Assembly: GCF_005154805.1 (NCBI RefSeq)
Contig: NZ_CP039728.1
Coordinates: 1 to 64,000, forward strand
DNA: 64,000 nt
Reading direction: 5' to 3'
Source of the DNA: Bacillus sp. S3
Lineage (GTDB): Bacteria; Bacillota; Bacilli; Bacillales; Cytobacillaceae
Within the stretch, counting starts at the first letter, position 1, and every line of letters starts with the position of its first letter. Of the stretch, positions 24,120-32,480 are shown one piece after another. The translations under genes were made by a program, and so were the position numbers. The notes under the pieces were generated by a model. The model did not search any database, was not told where the DNA came from, and worked only from the letters and a program-made list of their open reading frames with translations.

Positions 24120-24221
24120 TTATGATTTGGAATATTCAGCTGTCATTAAAGAATCATAAAGAACATTGCTATTAAACAACACTCTCAATGCGTCTTCGCT
24201 GGAATGATTTCTCCATAGCAT
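24120..24221 (-). CDS. Possible 33-aa microprotein
   Basis: ATG 24221 opens MLWRNHSSEDALRVLFNS ... EYSKS, a protein-like 33 aa frame. AAAGGA is only 1 nt from this ATG, so the start is doubtful; a second ATG 4 nt downstream in another frame is better spaced but gives only 13 aa. Reported because the composition is clearly coding-like. Confidence 0.3.
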   Translation of the reverse strand: MLWRNHSSEDALRVLFNSNVLYDSLMTAEYSKS

Positions 24222-24259
24222 GTCCTTTTAAACGAAACTCAAATATAACTGTTTTTTGG

Positions 24260-24643
24260 CTACAAATCGTTCATTTTTTCTTCCTGGAAAATGGTTTCCG
24301 CATCCTCTGAAAAAAGAAGGTAATGAGGACGGTCTAGGTCAATCCCATTTCCTATTTGTTCACTGTAAGGAATAAAATCCACTTTAATGTCCTCAAAGAA
24401 TAAAGGTTCCTCCATGAGGCCATTAAAACAGTCATCTTCCCTCAAAGTACCTCTGTAGGCAATAGCAATATCCAAATCACTTTCGCCTGAATGAGTCCCA
24501 TTAAGTCGGCTTCCAACAATACAAATCATAGTTGGTTGAAATTCACTAGGTCCCAAGGATAGAAAACAGCCTTCAATATGGCTCATTACAGCTCCATGAA
24601 TATCGAATATATTTAATGTGTTAAATAACTCATTATTTTTCAT
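24260..24643 (-). CDS. MNT-type nucleotidyltransferase domain protein
   Basis: 127 aa with the minimal nucleotidyltransferase signature GSRLNGTHSGESDLDIAI (GS-x10-D-x-D), the metal-binding site of pol-beta-like transferases, plus a third acidic position in IKVDFIPYSE. Such domains often pair with a HEPN protein as type VII toxin-antitoxin modules; no HEPN partner is visible next to it. It lies 15 bp downstream of the LPD1 gene. Confidence 0.82.
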   Translation of the reverse strand: MKNNELFNTLNIFDIHGAVMSHIEGCFLSLGPSEFQPTMICIVGSRLNGTHSGESDLDIAIAYRGTLREDDCFNGLMEEPLFFEDIKVDFIPYSEQIGNGIDLDRPHYLLFSEDAETIFQEEKMNDL

Positions 24644-24658
24644 TTTTAATTTCCCACC

Positions 24659-26509
24659 TTAAAGTATTTTAAGTTCTTTGATGAACTTAAATATTTCTTC
24701 AAATTTTTTATTGATGGCTTCTCTTTCTTCACCCATAGGGAAGGCTAAGCCGTCACGAGTTCCAGCAACAAGGTAATCGGATCTTCTGCCGGCATCCTTT
24801 AATTTATCTTGAATGAAAGATTCAAAGGCACGAGCTGTAAGTTCCAGATTGGCTGACCAATATTTCCCCACCTTATTTTTATCCAAAGAAATTGAAGCCT
24901 GATAGTAATTGGACATTGGTGATGGATAAGGTATTTTGTCTACCCTTTCGCCAGTTTCGACTTCATGGTACCAAGCAATGGCTTGTGCAAATGCCTTAAT
25001 ATCCCTCTCTGATTTTCTTTTCAACTTTTCCCTGTCCTTATCGGTAATATAGGATAATGAAGAATAGTAGCGCAATTGAGATTCAAGCTTTTCTTGTGCA
25101 TTAGAGATTTTCTCTTCCATTGCTTTAAAAAGGTCTCCACCATGACGCTTGTATATTGTTTTAAAAGCTATTCCTCTCCATCTATCACCGGGTTTATTGG
25201 TGTTCTCATAATAGCCAATACTACTTCCGCTTTTAATCGTATCGATTAATTCTGTAAACAAAAGCTGCAGGAAGGAATCTAAATGTCTACCAAGAGTATC
25301 GGGTTCAGAAGCGTAACCCCTTCTCCCATTTTTTGATTTATGGCTTAGGTTATACAACCTTGAGTCAAGGGAGTGAAAAAATTCATGTGCTAGCACACCT
25401 AAGCAACCTCTCTCTTTTGTCATGTTTATAACATTGGAGATTGGTTCAAAATGTGCCAATGCATTACCTCCACGTCCACGGGCGCCGTAAGCCATAGCAA
25501 GTGTTCCATCAAGAGAAACAGCTTTATAGTCTACACCTAAAAGCTCTGCCAAATCCATAAAGGCTTCAGATGAACGGAGAATATGTTCCATTCCCTTTTC
25601 ATCTTCCATGTAATGGCCAAATTCCACACCGCGGAAACCGAAGAAAGTTATTAGATCTTCCGGTTTTTCGATAGGACTTTGAGCTCCGCCAGTACGATCT
25701 GGACGTTCAGGAAGATTTCTTTCCCAAACAGGCTTTCTTGTAGAAGTTTGCTTTTTCTCCTTTTTAGTAAGAAGTTCATCCCAGGAATTAACCTTCAAAG
25801 CATTGGTTAAAGTGCTTGTATAACTTGCCCTGCTCCTAAAGAAGTTACAAAACTTATCTCCAAGGCTTCTTAAACCAATTTCATATGCTTTTCGGGTTTC
25901 ATTTAGAATCCCTTTAGTGGATACAGCTTTTTTGTACATTTGTTTCCACTGTTCCGAACCTTTCTCAAGACAATCTAATTCGGTTTTGAGAGTTTCAAAA
26001 GACTTTTCATAATAACTAAGGTTATTTCTCTCTTGCCTTAGTAGACTTGCTACATTATTAATAAAGGTATAAAATTCATCCAACGTCTTAACTGGCTCCA
26101 TTAAAGCAAGAAGATGTTGGGCTGCCTTCATAAATTTGAGCCGGCTTTCTTTTGAATCATCTGTAGGTTTTGAATCAATCCGCTGAATCAGCAATTGTTT
26201 TGCTCGTGCTACAGCTGGTTCAACTTCATTTTCCTTTTCCTTCTGTAATGTGAATCCCTTAAAGAGTTCATGCTTTGTAATGACTTCAGCGGCTAATACT
26301 GAGCTGAAGCCTTCAATTTCCTCTAATAAGGCACCAGAATGATTTTCCTCAAATGCTTTTCTTAAAGCAGCAATATCTTTACGGGCAAGCCCGATCTTTT
26401 CGCCTACGTCATATGCAACCTTCTTAGAAGATTGTTGTTCAGTCCGGATATCCAATAAAATTGATTCAACTGGCGCAGTCTGAAATAAAGACAATTGATT
26501 TGTTTCCAT
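24659..26509 (-). CDS. LPD1-domain polyvalent protein with HExxH metalloprotease-like motif
   Basis: 616 aa from ATG 26509, chosen because GGAGG lies inside the apparent upstream extension. The N-terminal half is helical. Residues about 285-400 match the large polyvalent protein domain LPD1: FFGFRGVEFGHYM, FMDLAELLGVDYKAVSLDGTL, AYGARGRGGNALAHFEP and LAHEFFHSLD, the last a HExxH zinc motif. LPD1 occurs in proteins of conjugative elements and phages that may be delivered with DNA. A conjugation or early-establishment role is inferred. Confidence 0.82.
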   Translation of the reverse strand: METNQLSLFQTAPVESILLDIRTEQQSSKKVAYDVGEKIGLARKDIAALRKAFEENHSGALLEEIEGFSSVLAAEVITKHELFKGFTLQKEKENEVEPAVARAKQLLIQRIDSKPTDDSKESRLKFMKAAQHLLALMEPVKTLDEFYTFINNVASLLRQERNNLSYYEKSFETLKTELDCLEKGSEQWKQMYKKAVSTKGILNETRKAYEIGLRSLGDKFCNFFRSRASYTSTLTNALKVNSWDELLTKKEKKQTSTRKPVWERNLPERPDRTGGAQSPIEKPEDLITFFGFRGVEFGHYMEDEKGMEHILRSSEAFMDLAELLGVDYKAVSLDGTLAMAYGARGRGGNALAHFEPISNVINMTKERGCLGVLAHEFFHSLDSRLYNLSHKSKNGRRGYASEPDTLGRHLDSFLQLLFTELIDTIKSGSSIGYYENTNKPGDRWRGIAFKTIYKRHGGDLFKAMEEKISNAQEKLESQLRYYSSLSYITDKDREKLKRKSERDIKAFAQAIAWYHEVETGERVDKIPYPSPMSNYYQASISLDKNKVGKYWSANLELTARAFESFIQDKLKDAGRRSDYLVAGTRDGLAFPMGEEREAINKKFEEIFKFIKELKIL

Positions 26510-26541
26510 ATTTAAATTCCTCCACATTGGTTATTAATAAT

Positions 26542-26578
26542 AAAAAAGAGGCAAGAAGAATTAACTTCTTTGCCCCTC
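26542..26578 (-). terminator. Terminator after the 99-aa gene
   Basis: GAGGCAAGAAG (26548-26558) pairs with CTTCTTTGCCCCTC (26565-26578), followed on the minus strand by six T residues. It separates the 99 aa gene from the LPD1 gene. Confidence 0.85.
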
Positions 26579-26601
26579 TAATTTGTTTTGACTGTTCCTC
26601 T

Positions 26602-26901
26602 TTATAACTTAAAAGGAACATGCTGACCGTCACGATATATTAATTCTAATCCCCCAGGAAAAGTTTGTGTTCCATAAACGTTATTGAATACAACACCCTC
26701 TTTAAGGAGTCTAGAAATGGTTTGTACAGCTTCCCCTGGACTATCCTCATAAGAGAGAATCTTCTCATCAAGGAAGTTGTTTTTTTTGTCCCAATAACGT
26801 GCAACAACCTTGTGTTCATCAACACAACTATTATCTGGTCTCACATAATAACCGAATTCAAAATTACTGAAAGAGCAAACTTTGTTGTATTCACTAGACA
26901 T
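26602..26901 (-). CDS. 99-aa protein, unknown function
   Basis: ATG 26901 with AAGGGGGAG upstream. A beta-rich small protein (NFEFGYYVRPDNSCVDEHKVV ... GGLELIYRDGQHVPFK). Own terminator downstream, so probably a single-gene unit. No family recognised. Confidence 0.55.
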   Translation of the reverse strand: MSSEYNKVCSFSNFEFGYYVRPDNSCVDEHKVVARYWDKKNNFLDEKILSYEDSPGEAVQTISRLLKEGVVFNNVYGTQTFPGGLELIYRDGQHVPFKL

Positions 26902-27089
26902 TTTGTCTCCCCCTTACTATTTATTGAAAAGTTCCTCACAATAAATGTTTATAAAAGCCTCTTCATCTGAATATCTTTTTTTGATATTTTGGTTTACACA
27001 ATTTTGATATCATGCGTAGTTTTTGTATCAAATTTCTCACAGCATATGACACATGCTTTTTTCGTCATAGAACATGATTTTTAGCCCAC

Positions 27090-28166
27090 CTATACCAGCT
27101 TTAAGATTTTTCCGTTTGGATTTATTATCTTCACGGAAACTTCCCTTTTTGTGCGTATCTTGTTAATAGTGGTAAGACTGCCATTATCATGAGTCTTTTG
27201 TTCCTGGGTAGGAATCTTTTTAACAAGTTCCAGTCCTTGAACCAAATGATAGTTTTCTCCCTCTCCAATTTCTCCATTCACTGCGCCAGAGGCCAAAAGG
27301 AGGGCGAGTTGACCAACATTTAGCGGTAGAATTGGATTTCCTCCAATTTCTAACTGCCTTGGTTTTGAACGATTCATAAATGCCTGGAATCCCTTACTAT
27401 TACGAATGCCTTCTGAGTAATCAGATTTATTCGCTAGTTTGGTATAGAAAGTCTTTAACTCTTCTATTCCAGAAGGAACATTCCATTTCTTATTGGCAGC
27501 TACGAATTTATCAATTGGAGTAACTTTTGAATGTACAAATTCCTCGGATTCCATATTGGTCAGGAAGTCAAAAAGCTTTTGATTAAACTCTTTATGCTTT
27601 CCTGATTTCTTGTTTCCAATAAAAATGCACTGGTGAAAGTCATCATAATCCTCATCAGAGAACCGCATCATTGCAATGTTATAAAAATGAGTGGCCAAAA
27701 ACCGTGCTATCCGCTTGTCAGCATATCTATAAGAAGGAATGACATAAATCATTAATCCCTTCTCCTTTAGATAGCGGGTATTGCGATATAGTTCGGTACA
27801 TTCTTTACGGTCAGCTGATTCATCATCCATTCCCTTCATAGTGAAGTCATAAGGTGGGTTGAGATAGAGCAAAGAAACAGCGTCATTTTGTATAACCATT
27901 GACTCTATTGGTGCATTAAGACAATGGGTTAATAAATGCTGTGCTTTTTCTGCCCTAGCTTTATCCAACTCAACTCCATAGGTAGAGATGGTACAATCCT
28001 CTTTATTAAAAGGAGCAGATAATTGGTTTAAGATCTCTCCTTCACCACAAGTTGGGTCTAGCCAAACTCCGCTGCCTTCTACTTCTAGTAAACTAGTAAA
28101 ATATTCTCCCTGGCGTGATGGTGTTGCAAAGAAACCTGCCCGGATTTTATTTCCAACATGGCTCAT
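27090..28166 (-). CDS. DUF6094-type SAM-dependent DNA methyltransferase-like protein
   Basis: 358 aa. SAM-binding motif I appears as WLDPTCGEGEIL and the amino-methyltransferase catalytic motif as LYLNPPYDF (NPPY), typical of N6-adenine or N4-cytosine enzymes. The N-terminus (AGFFATPSRQGEYF) and overall length match the DUF6094 family common on Bacillaceae plasmids. AGGAGG precedes ATG 28166. A small gene ends 1 bp before it. The substrate is unknown; DNA is likely from the NPPY motif. Confidence 0.8.
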   Translation of the reverse strand: MSHVGNKIRAGFFATPSRQGEYFTSLLEVEGSGVWLDPTCGEGEILNQLSAPFNKEDCTISTYGVELDKARAEKAQHLLTHCLNAPIESMVIQNDAVSLLYLNPPYDFTMKGMDDESADRKECTELYRNTRYLKEKGLMIYVIPSYRYADKRIARFLATHFYNIAMMRFSDEDYDDFHQCIFIGNKKSGKHKEFNQKLFDFLTNMESEEFVHSKVTPIDKFVAANKKWNVPSGIEELKTFYTKLANKSDYSEGIRNSKGFQAFMNRSKPRQLEIGGNPILPLNVGQLALLLASGAVNGEIGEGENYHLVQGLELVKKIPTQEQKTHDNGSLTTINKIRTKREVSVKIINPNGKILKLV

Positions 28167-28167
28167 A

Positions 28168-28479
28168 TTAAATGATTCCTCCTAGAATGTTAGTTTTAGT
28201 TTTAGTCCAGCTGCTTAAGTTATGCTTTTCAAGAAAGTCCTCATAAGGATCTTTAAACGTATCAAGCAAACTAATAAGCTCTTTAAATAGTTCCTCTGGA
28301 ATAGCGGCCTTTTTAAAATAGTTCCGAAGGTGTGTAAGTGCCACAACCTTGAACATTTTATCCTGTTCGGCATAAGCCCCTTGAATTGCTAAATATGCAA
28401 GATAAGGAAGGCTTTCTTTTGCTCTAGACAGGAAAGGTTCAACTGATTCGCTGTTTTCGTAGCAATGCGGTAACGGCAT
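28168..28479 (-). CDS. 103-aa helical protein, unknown function
   Basis: ATG 28479 is preferred because AAAGGGGG lies upstream; codons further upstream lie in the preceding terminator. Mostly alpha-helical (AKESLPYLAYLAIQGAYAEQ, PEELFKELISLLDTF). The stop is 1 bp before the start of the DUF6094 gene, so the two are probably coupled. Confidence 0.55.
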   Translation of the reverse strand: MPLPHCYENSESVEPFLSRAKESLPYLAYLAIQGAYAEQDKMFKVVALTHLRNYFKKAAIPEELFKELISLLDTFKDPYEDFLEKHNLSSWTKTKTNILGGII

Positions 28480-28498
28480 TGGAAGTCCCCCTTTAAAC

Positions 28499-28528
28499 AT
28501 AAAAAGAGAGGTAAAAAGTTTACCCCTC
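28499..28528 (-). terminator. Terminator between the 153-aa and 103-aa genes
   Basis: GAGAGGTAAA/TTTACCCCTC stem with seven T residues on the minus strand. The downstream gene's ribosome site lies only about 10 nt beyond, so it may be an attenuator. Confidence 0.75.
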
Positions 28529-28547
28529 CTTAGCAAATGCTATTATT

Positions 28548-29009
28548 TTATATGCCTGCCACTTTTCCATAAATATTAACTCCTAATAAGACTAAATCTT
28601 TTCGGAATGGATGTTTTGGAAGGCAGTTGTGGCAAATTTTTTCCTCCACGAAATCCTTAGTATTAACCAGGACTTCAGGATATTCTTTAAGGCAGATTGT
28701 ACAAGTGACAATTTGCTCCCCTTTATATAATTCAATCCGGACATTTAATAGCCTGCAGATTGCTTCGAGGGAATCATCTTCAGTAATGTCGAGTTCATCC
28801 AATTTAGCAAGCTCATTATCAGAAAGAAGTTCATAGGTATCAGTGTGAATATACATTTCCAGATACCCTTCATCTTCTGATTCCTGAAGCATTGGAGTGA
28901 ATCCGAGAACTTCATCGATTCTTTCCTCTAAGTATTCATGCAGGTCACAGGCAATGCCATTAAAAGCAATAGAGCCCTCCGGTAAAATTACACAATATAG
29001 ATTTTCCAT
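28548..29009 (-). CDS. Protein with C-terminal CxxC zinc motif, unknown function
   Basis: 153 aa. The acidic N-terminal two-thirds has no recognised domain. The C-terminal third holds CTICLKEYPE and ICHNCLPKH, two CxxC pairs that probably form a zinc finger. CTGGGGGAA precedes ATG. It has its own terminators on both sides. Confidence 0.55.
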   Translation of the reverse strand: MENLYCVILPEGSIAFNGIACDLHEYLEERIDEVLGFTPMLQESEDEGYLEMYIHTDTYELLSDNELAKLDELDITEDDSLEAICRLLNVRIELYKGEQIVTCTICLKEYPEVLVNTKDFVEEKICHNCLPKHPFRKDLVLLGVNIYGKVAGI

Positions 29010-29043
29010 AGAAATTCCCCCAGTTAAATAAATTTACTAAAAT

Positions 29044-29076
29044 AAAAAGCGTTCACCGTTTAGTGTGAACGCTTTT
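29044..29076. terminator. Bidirectional terminator downstream of ssb
   Basis: GCGTTCAC (29049-29056) pairs with GTGAACGC (29065-29072) and is flanked by A and T tracts on both sides. It ends the radC-ssb unit. Confidence 0.85.
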
Positions 29077-29088
29077 GTTTCTTCCCAA

Positions 29089-29514
29089 TTAAAATGGCCA
29101 GTCATTTCCTGGGGTTATTTCAGTAGCACCAGCGAATGGGTCACCATCATAATCGTTATTATTGCTTGAGCCCTCCTCATCGTTAGAAGAGTTATTATTT
29201 CGATTTCTGGTATCAAGGAAACGTACATCATCTGCAATTACTTCCATAAAGTAATTATCTTTGCCGTCCCTAGTAAATTTACCGGTCTGCAAGGATGCTT
29301 CAACAGATACCAAACTTCCTTTGCTAAGGTACTTTTTACAATTCTCAGCTAATTTTTTGAACACCTTAACTTGGATAAAATCTGCTTCCTTTTTACCCTG
29401 GGAGTTCGTATATTTACGATTTACAGCTATAGTAAAAAGTCCAACTTTAGTTTCTGAACCTCGTAGATCTGCCATATCCTTTGTAAGGCGGCCAATTAAT
29501 ACGACGTTATTCAT
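29089..29514 (-). CDS. ssb: Single-stranded DNA-binding protein
   Basis: 141 aa. The N-terminal 105 residues form the SSB OB fold (MNNVVLIGRLTKDMADLR, FTIAVNRKYTNSQGKKEADFI, VEASLQTGKFTRDGKDNYF). A linker rich in N, S and D precedes the conserved acidic tip ending DWPF, which recruits partner proteins. Coats ssDNA during plasmid replication and transfer. The ATG overlaps the radC stop by one base (TAATG), so the two are coupled. Confidence 0.95.
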   Translation of the reverse strand: MNNVVLIGRLTKDMADLRGSETKVGLFTIAVNRKYTNSQGKKEADFIQVKVFKKLAENCKKYLSKGSLVSVEASLQTGKFTRDGKDNYFMEVIADDVRFLDTRNRNNNSSNDEEGSSNNNDYDGDPFAGATEITPGNDWPF

Positions 29515-30155
29515 TACAAATACCCCTTTTCACTTAGTGATATAAATTTGTTGTGTCCGATAATTATATGATCTAGGCAGTCAATACCCATAATTTTTCC
29601 GACTTCAGTTAAACGCCGTGTTACCTCAATATCTTCTTTCGAAGGCGAGGGATCACCGCTTGGATGCTGATGAGCCACAATAATAGAGGCAGCCCCTATT
29701 TTTAGTGCTTCGCGGAAAATTTCTCTTGGGTGAACTATAGTGGCATTCAATGAACCTTTAAAGATAGTTTTTCTACCAAGTACAACATTTTTCGTATTTA
29801 AAAAAATTACTTCAATTTGTTCTTGGTCTAATATAGACATATCCGAAAAGTATTTAGCAGCATCTTCTGGAGAACGAACAATATACTTGTTTTCAAGTTT
29901 GAACCTGTTCATTAGTCCAGCAAGACCTAAACATGCAATAATGCGATCTGCAATCGTTTCTCCAATGCCTTCGTATGAAAGTAACTCTTCTTTTGATAAA
30001 GAAGAGAGCCCTTTTACTCCCAATGAAGCCAATTGCCCGGTAATGGATGGGTTTGCTTTTGGACCAATTACTACCGCTAACAAGTTTTGTAACGAAGTAT
30101 TTTCAGTACCATAGAAAACCATTTCTTCCTTTGCGATAGCAAAGTGTTTGTTCAT
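29514..30155 (-). CDS. radC: RadC family JAB-domain protein
   Basis: 213 aa from ATG 30155. Residues about 55-95 carry a UPF0758-type helix-hairpin-helix (LLSYEGIGETIADRIIACLG). The C-terminal half is a JAB/MPN metalloprotease-like domain with the motif AHQHPSGDPSPSKED. Plasmid and phage RadC proteins are widespread; an exact role in DNA repair has not been shown, and a role in establishment or antirestriction has been suggested by context. It is coupled to ssb. Confidence 0.9.
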   Translation of the reverse strand: MNKHFAIAKEEMVFYGTENTSLQNLLAVVIGPKANPSITGQLASLGVKGLSSLSKEELLSYEGIGETIADRIIACLGLAGLMNRFKLENKYIVRSPEDAAKYFSDMSILDQEQIEVIFLNTKNVVLGRKTIFKGSLNATIVHPREIFREALKIGAASIIVAHQHPSGDPSPSKEDIEVTRRLTEVGKIMGIDCLDHIIIGHNKFISLSEKGYL

Positions 30156-30209
30156 AGTTAAACAACAACCTTTCTTAAAGTTTCTCAAGTTTCTTAATTC
30201 GCTCAATGC

Positions 30210-30551
30210 TTATAGGTCAATAAAGTAGGTGAGAAACGCCTTTTTAGCACGTTCGAAGATTGAAGGGCGAGCGTTATAATTAGTACTCATGTGATACGTA
30301 TTTTCCCCTTTAAATCTCCACATGACTGTTTCGGCGGTTGCTTCTTCTACAGCTGCAACGAAAGTTAATACTTCCCGGGTAGCAGAATTTTTATCAACGG
30401 CTTTCGCGCGGAAAATCCGACGACTTCCATCTTTCATAAGTATTTCTGCGGTAAGGCGGTACTTTTCAGTGTTGCTTAAAACCTGCACTCGTTTTCTACA
30501 ATCCTCAAATACATCATTTTTACTACCTAATACCTCTGCCAAAGCTCTCAT
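30210..30551 (-). CDS. 113-aa protein behind the second conserved leader RNA
   Basis: ATG 30551 with GGGAGG upstream. A basic protein (ALAEVLGSKNDVFEDCRKRV, DGSRRIFRAKAVDKNSATRE) with no recognised domain. It heads the radC-ssb group and lies downstream of the leader RNA at 30601-30711. Function unknown; the context suggests DNA metabolism. Confidence 0.6.
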   Translation of the reverse strand: MRALAEVLGSKNDVFEDCRKRVQVLSNTEKYRLTAEILMKDGSRRIFRAKAVDKNSATREVLTFVAAVEEATAETVMWRFKGENTYHMSTNYNARPSIFERAKKAFLTYFIDL

Positions 30552-30600
30552 TACTTGTTTCCTCCCTTTCTGGAATAAAGAAATATTTTTATTAGAACGC

Positions 30601-30711
30601 AAAAAAGCGCCCTCCAGAATGGACTTTTATTGACACAAAAAATTGTGTTAAAAAGTCTCATCCCAAAGGACGCTGCGTTTAATAACTTAACCCGCTAACC
30701 AAAATGGTTGC
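30601..30711 (-). ncRNA. Candidate cis-regulatory leader RNA, second copy
   Basis: Minus-strand order: TGCAACC-loop-GGTTAGCGGGTTAAGTTATTAAA (30711-30681), then a long hairpin with outer arm GCGTCCTTT/GGAGGGCGC and inner arms GACTTTT/AAAAGTC and AACACAA/TTGTGT, ending in six T at 30606-30601. The architecture and the TTAGCGGGT core match the leader at 19343-19522. The helix next to the core changes from AATC/GATT to AACC/GGTT, a compensatory change. It precedes the gene at 30551. Confidence 0.6.
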
Positions 30712-30817
30712 AAAAAAATCAAAAAATCTAAAGAAGTTATGAGTTAAGTTTACTATTATTTGCCTATTAAGGCAATAAATATTTAAATATTTAATTATTG
30801 AATGCTTATTAAGCACC

Positions 30818-31960
30818 CTACGAAATCTCTTTAACTCTAGTATTTGATAGATGGAAATAAGTAAGCTTTTTCCACATATTTTCTAGTGGGCCACAGTTAA
30901 ATTTTTTAATCCACCATTTACTAATAATCAGCTGCATGGAAATAATGATTAAAGCAATTGTTATCGTGTGTATTGTTGATATTTTACCGTATAACCCTAA
31001 GACTTTAAAAATTAAAAATCCAGTAAGTGATTGAAACACGTAATTACTTAAGGACATTCTTCCAACATATGATAGAGCAGTTTGAAACTGAGCTAGTTTA
31101 TTCGCAAACTTTACCATTAATAAAGCGTAAAATAATCCAACAATAGGACCACCGAATACTTCAGCTAAGTGAGAGAATAACATATTAGATGGTCCGATGA
31201 GCGGGAGAGCCTTTAAAGAAAGTCCGATTACACCGGAGCCAATTAATACTAAGTTAACATTAAGCCGATTTTCTGCGATCACTGAAAGCAGATTACTTTT
31301 AGCTAGGGATAATCCAAACAACAACATTGGGAAGATGCTAATAAAAATAAAAGGAAGACTTGCTAAACTGTATAATTGAGACCATTCGTGAATGTTTTGA
31401 TTAAAAGCAGCTAGTATACCACTATGGTACTGTTTAATTACTTCTTGGATAGCCGATGTATTATCGTAAGGTATTATCACAGCCTTTGTAACGAATAGCC
31501 AAAGACCATAAAAGGCGTTAGGAACAAGCCAAAGGGTTAATCCAATTTTAAATAAAAGTTTGGCACTCAGACGGTAAAAAGGCAGTAAGAGCAATCCCAG
31601 GAGTGCATATACCACTAAAATGTCTCCATGCCATATAAACAGAGCATGAGCAAGTCCAATTATCAGAAGTATGATCAAACGTTTGAGAAATACAAAGTAT
31701 TGGTTCAATCCCTTCTTTTCCGCGCTTTGAAAAACAAATAACATACTTACACCAAAAAGGGTGGCAAAAACCGGATAAAAACTTGATTGGACCAACAGTG
31801 ATAGGATGTCATGCAATAATTTCTCTGCAGGTGTATGCCAGTAAGAGCTAGGAAAAGAATCGTATATCTCGGGCCAAGCGAAAGAAGGAATATTAACTAG
31901 AATTATGCCTAAAATAGCTAGACCTCTAATGGAATCTATAATATGTATGCGTGAATTCAA
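30818..31960 (-). CDS. DUF418 family (YeiB-like) membrane protein
   Basis: 380 aa with about nine to ten membrane segments. It starts IHIIDSIRGLAILGIILVNI, the conserved DxxRGhAhhGIhLvN opening of DUF418/YeiB proteins, and ends with the family motif GPLENMWKKLTY. TTG 31960 is the start (GGAGG 10 nt upstream). The family's biochemical role is not established. It looks like accessory cargo rather than a core plasmid gene. Confidence 0.88.
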   Translation of the reverse strand: MNSRIHIIDSIRGLAILGIILVNIPSFAWPEIYDSFPSSYWHTPAEKLLHDILSLLVQSSFYPVFATLFGVSMLFVFQSAEKKGLNQYFVFLKRLIILLIIGLAHALFIWHGDILVVYALLGLLLLPFYRLSAKLLFKIGLTLWLVPNAFYGLWLFVTKAVIIPYDNTSAIQEVIKQYHSGILAAFNQNIHEWSQLYSLASLPFIFISIFPMLLFGLSLAKSNLLSVIAENRLNVNLVLIGSGVIGLSLKALPLIGPSNMLFSHLAEVFGGPIVGLFYALLMVKFANKLAQFQTALSYVGRMSLSNYVFQSLTGFLIFKVLGLYGKISTIHTITIALIIISMQLIISKWWIKKFNCGPLENMWKKLTYFHLSNTRVKEIS

Positions 31961-32054
31961 AACAAATAAGCCTCCATGGAAAAAATACTATATACTTATT
32001 TTAACTGATTTAGTGTCCGTTTTCCTTAATATTTGAATTGAGAGGTTGTTTGTA

Positions 32055-32198
32055 ATGGGAAAAGTAATAGATATCAGGACAATAGCAAGACCAATCGTAT
32101 TTGAGGATAAAAAAGCAAAGTTGGAAGAGAGAAGGAAGGAAATAATAGAACAGCATATTGCACTTAAGGAAAAAGCCTTAAATCTTTTGAAAAAATAA
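32055..32198 (+). CDS. 47-aa charged helical protein
   Basis: ATG 32055 with AGAGGTTG upstream. MGKVIDIRTIARPIVFEDKK followed by a highly charged helix (KLEERRKEIIEQHIALKEKA). Followed at once by a bidirectional terminator. A plus-strand gene divergent from the DUF418 gene. No family recognised. Confidence 0.6.
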   Translation: MGKVIDIRTIARPIVFEDKKAKLEERRKEIIEQHIALKEKALNLLKK

Positions 32199-32229
32199 AA
32201 AAGGGACTGAGTGAACTCAGTTCCCTTTT
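32199..32229. terminator. Bidirectional terminator
   Basis: GGGACTGAG/CTCAGTTCCC stem (one bulge) with A tract on the left and T tract on the right, shared by the convergent 47 aa and 81 aa genes. Confidence 0.85.
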
Positions 32230-32234
32230 ACTTA

Positions 32235-32480
32235 TTAGTAACCCCTAATTGCATTTTTGTTAAGTGGAATAATTTTTTCGGATTCCCTTAATGCATGATT
32301 AACTGATTCGATTGTTTTCTTAAGTGACGAACGTAAATCACCAGCATGTTTAGAACCGCTGATTACTGTCGGTCCTAGGTTTTTGTAAGTAGAAACATAT
32401 TTACCGTTATAAACAGCTGGAGATATTTTGACCACTACAACCTCGTCAGTACTTTTGTAATTCGCAAGCTCTTTGCTCAT
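32235..32480 (-). CDS. 81-aa partner of the DUF4062 protein
   Basis: Starts inside the end of the DUF4062 gene (ATGA overlap at 32477-32480), so the two are translationally coupled. MSKELANYKSTDEVVVVKIS and a helical C-terminal half (DLRSSLKKTIESVNHALRES). No family recognised. Tight coupling suggests it acts with the DUF4062 protein. Confidence 0.6.
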   Translation of the reverse strand: MSKELANYKSTDEVVVVKISPAVYNGKYVSTYKNLGPTVISGSKHAGDLRSSLKKTIESVNHALRESEKIIPLNKNAIRGY

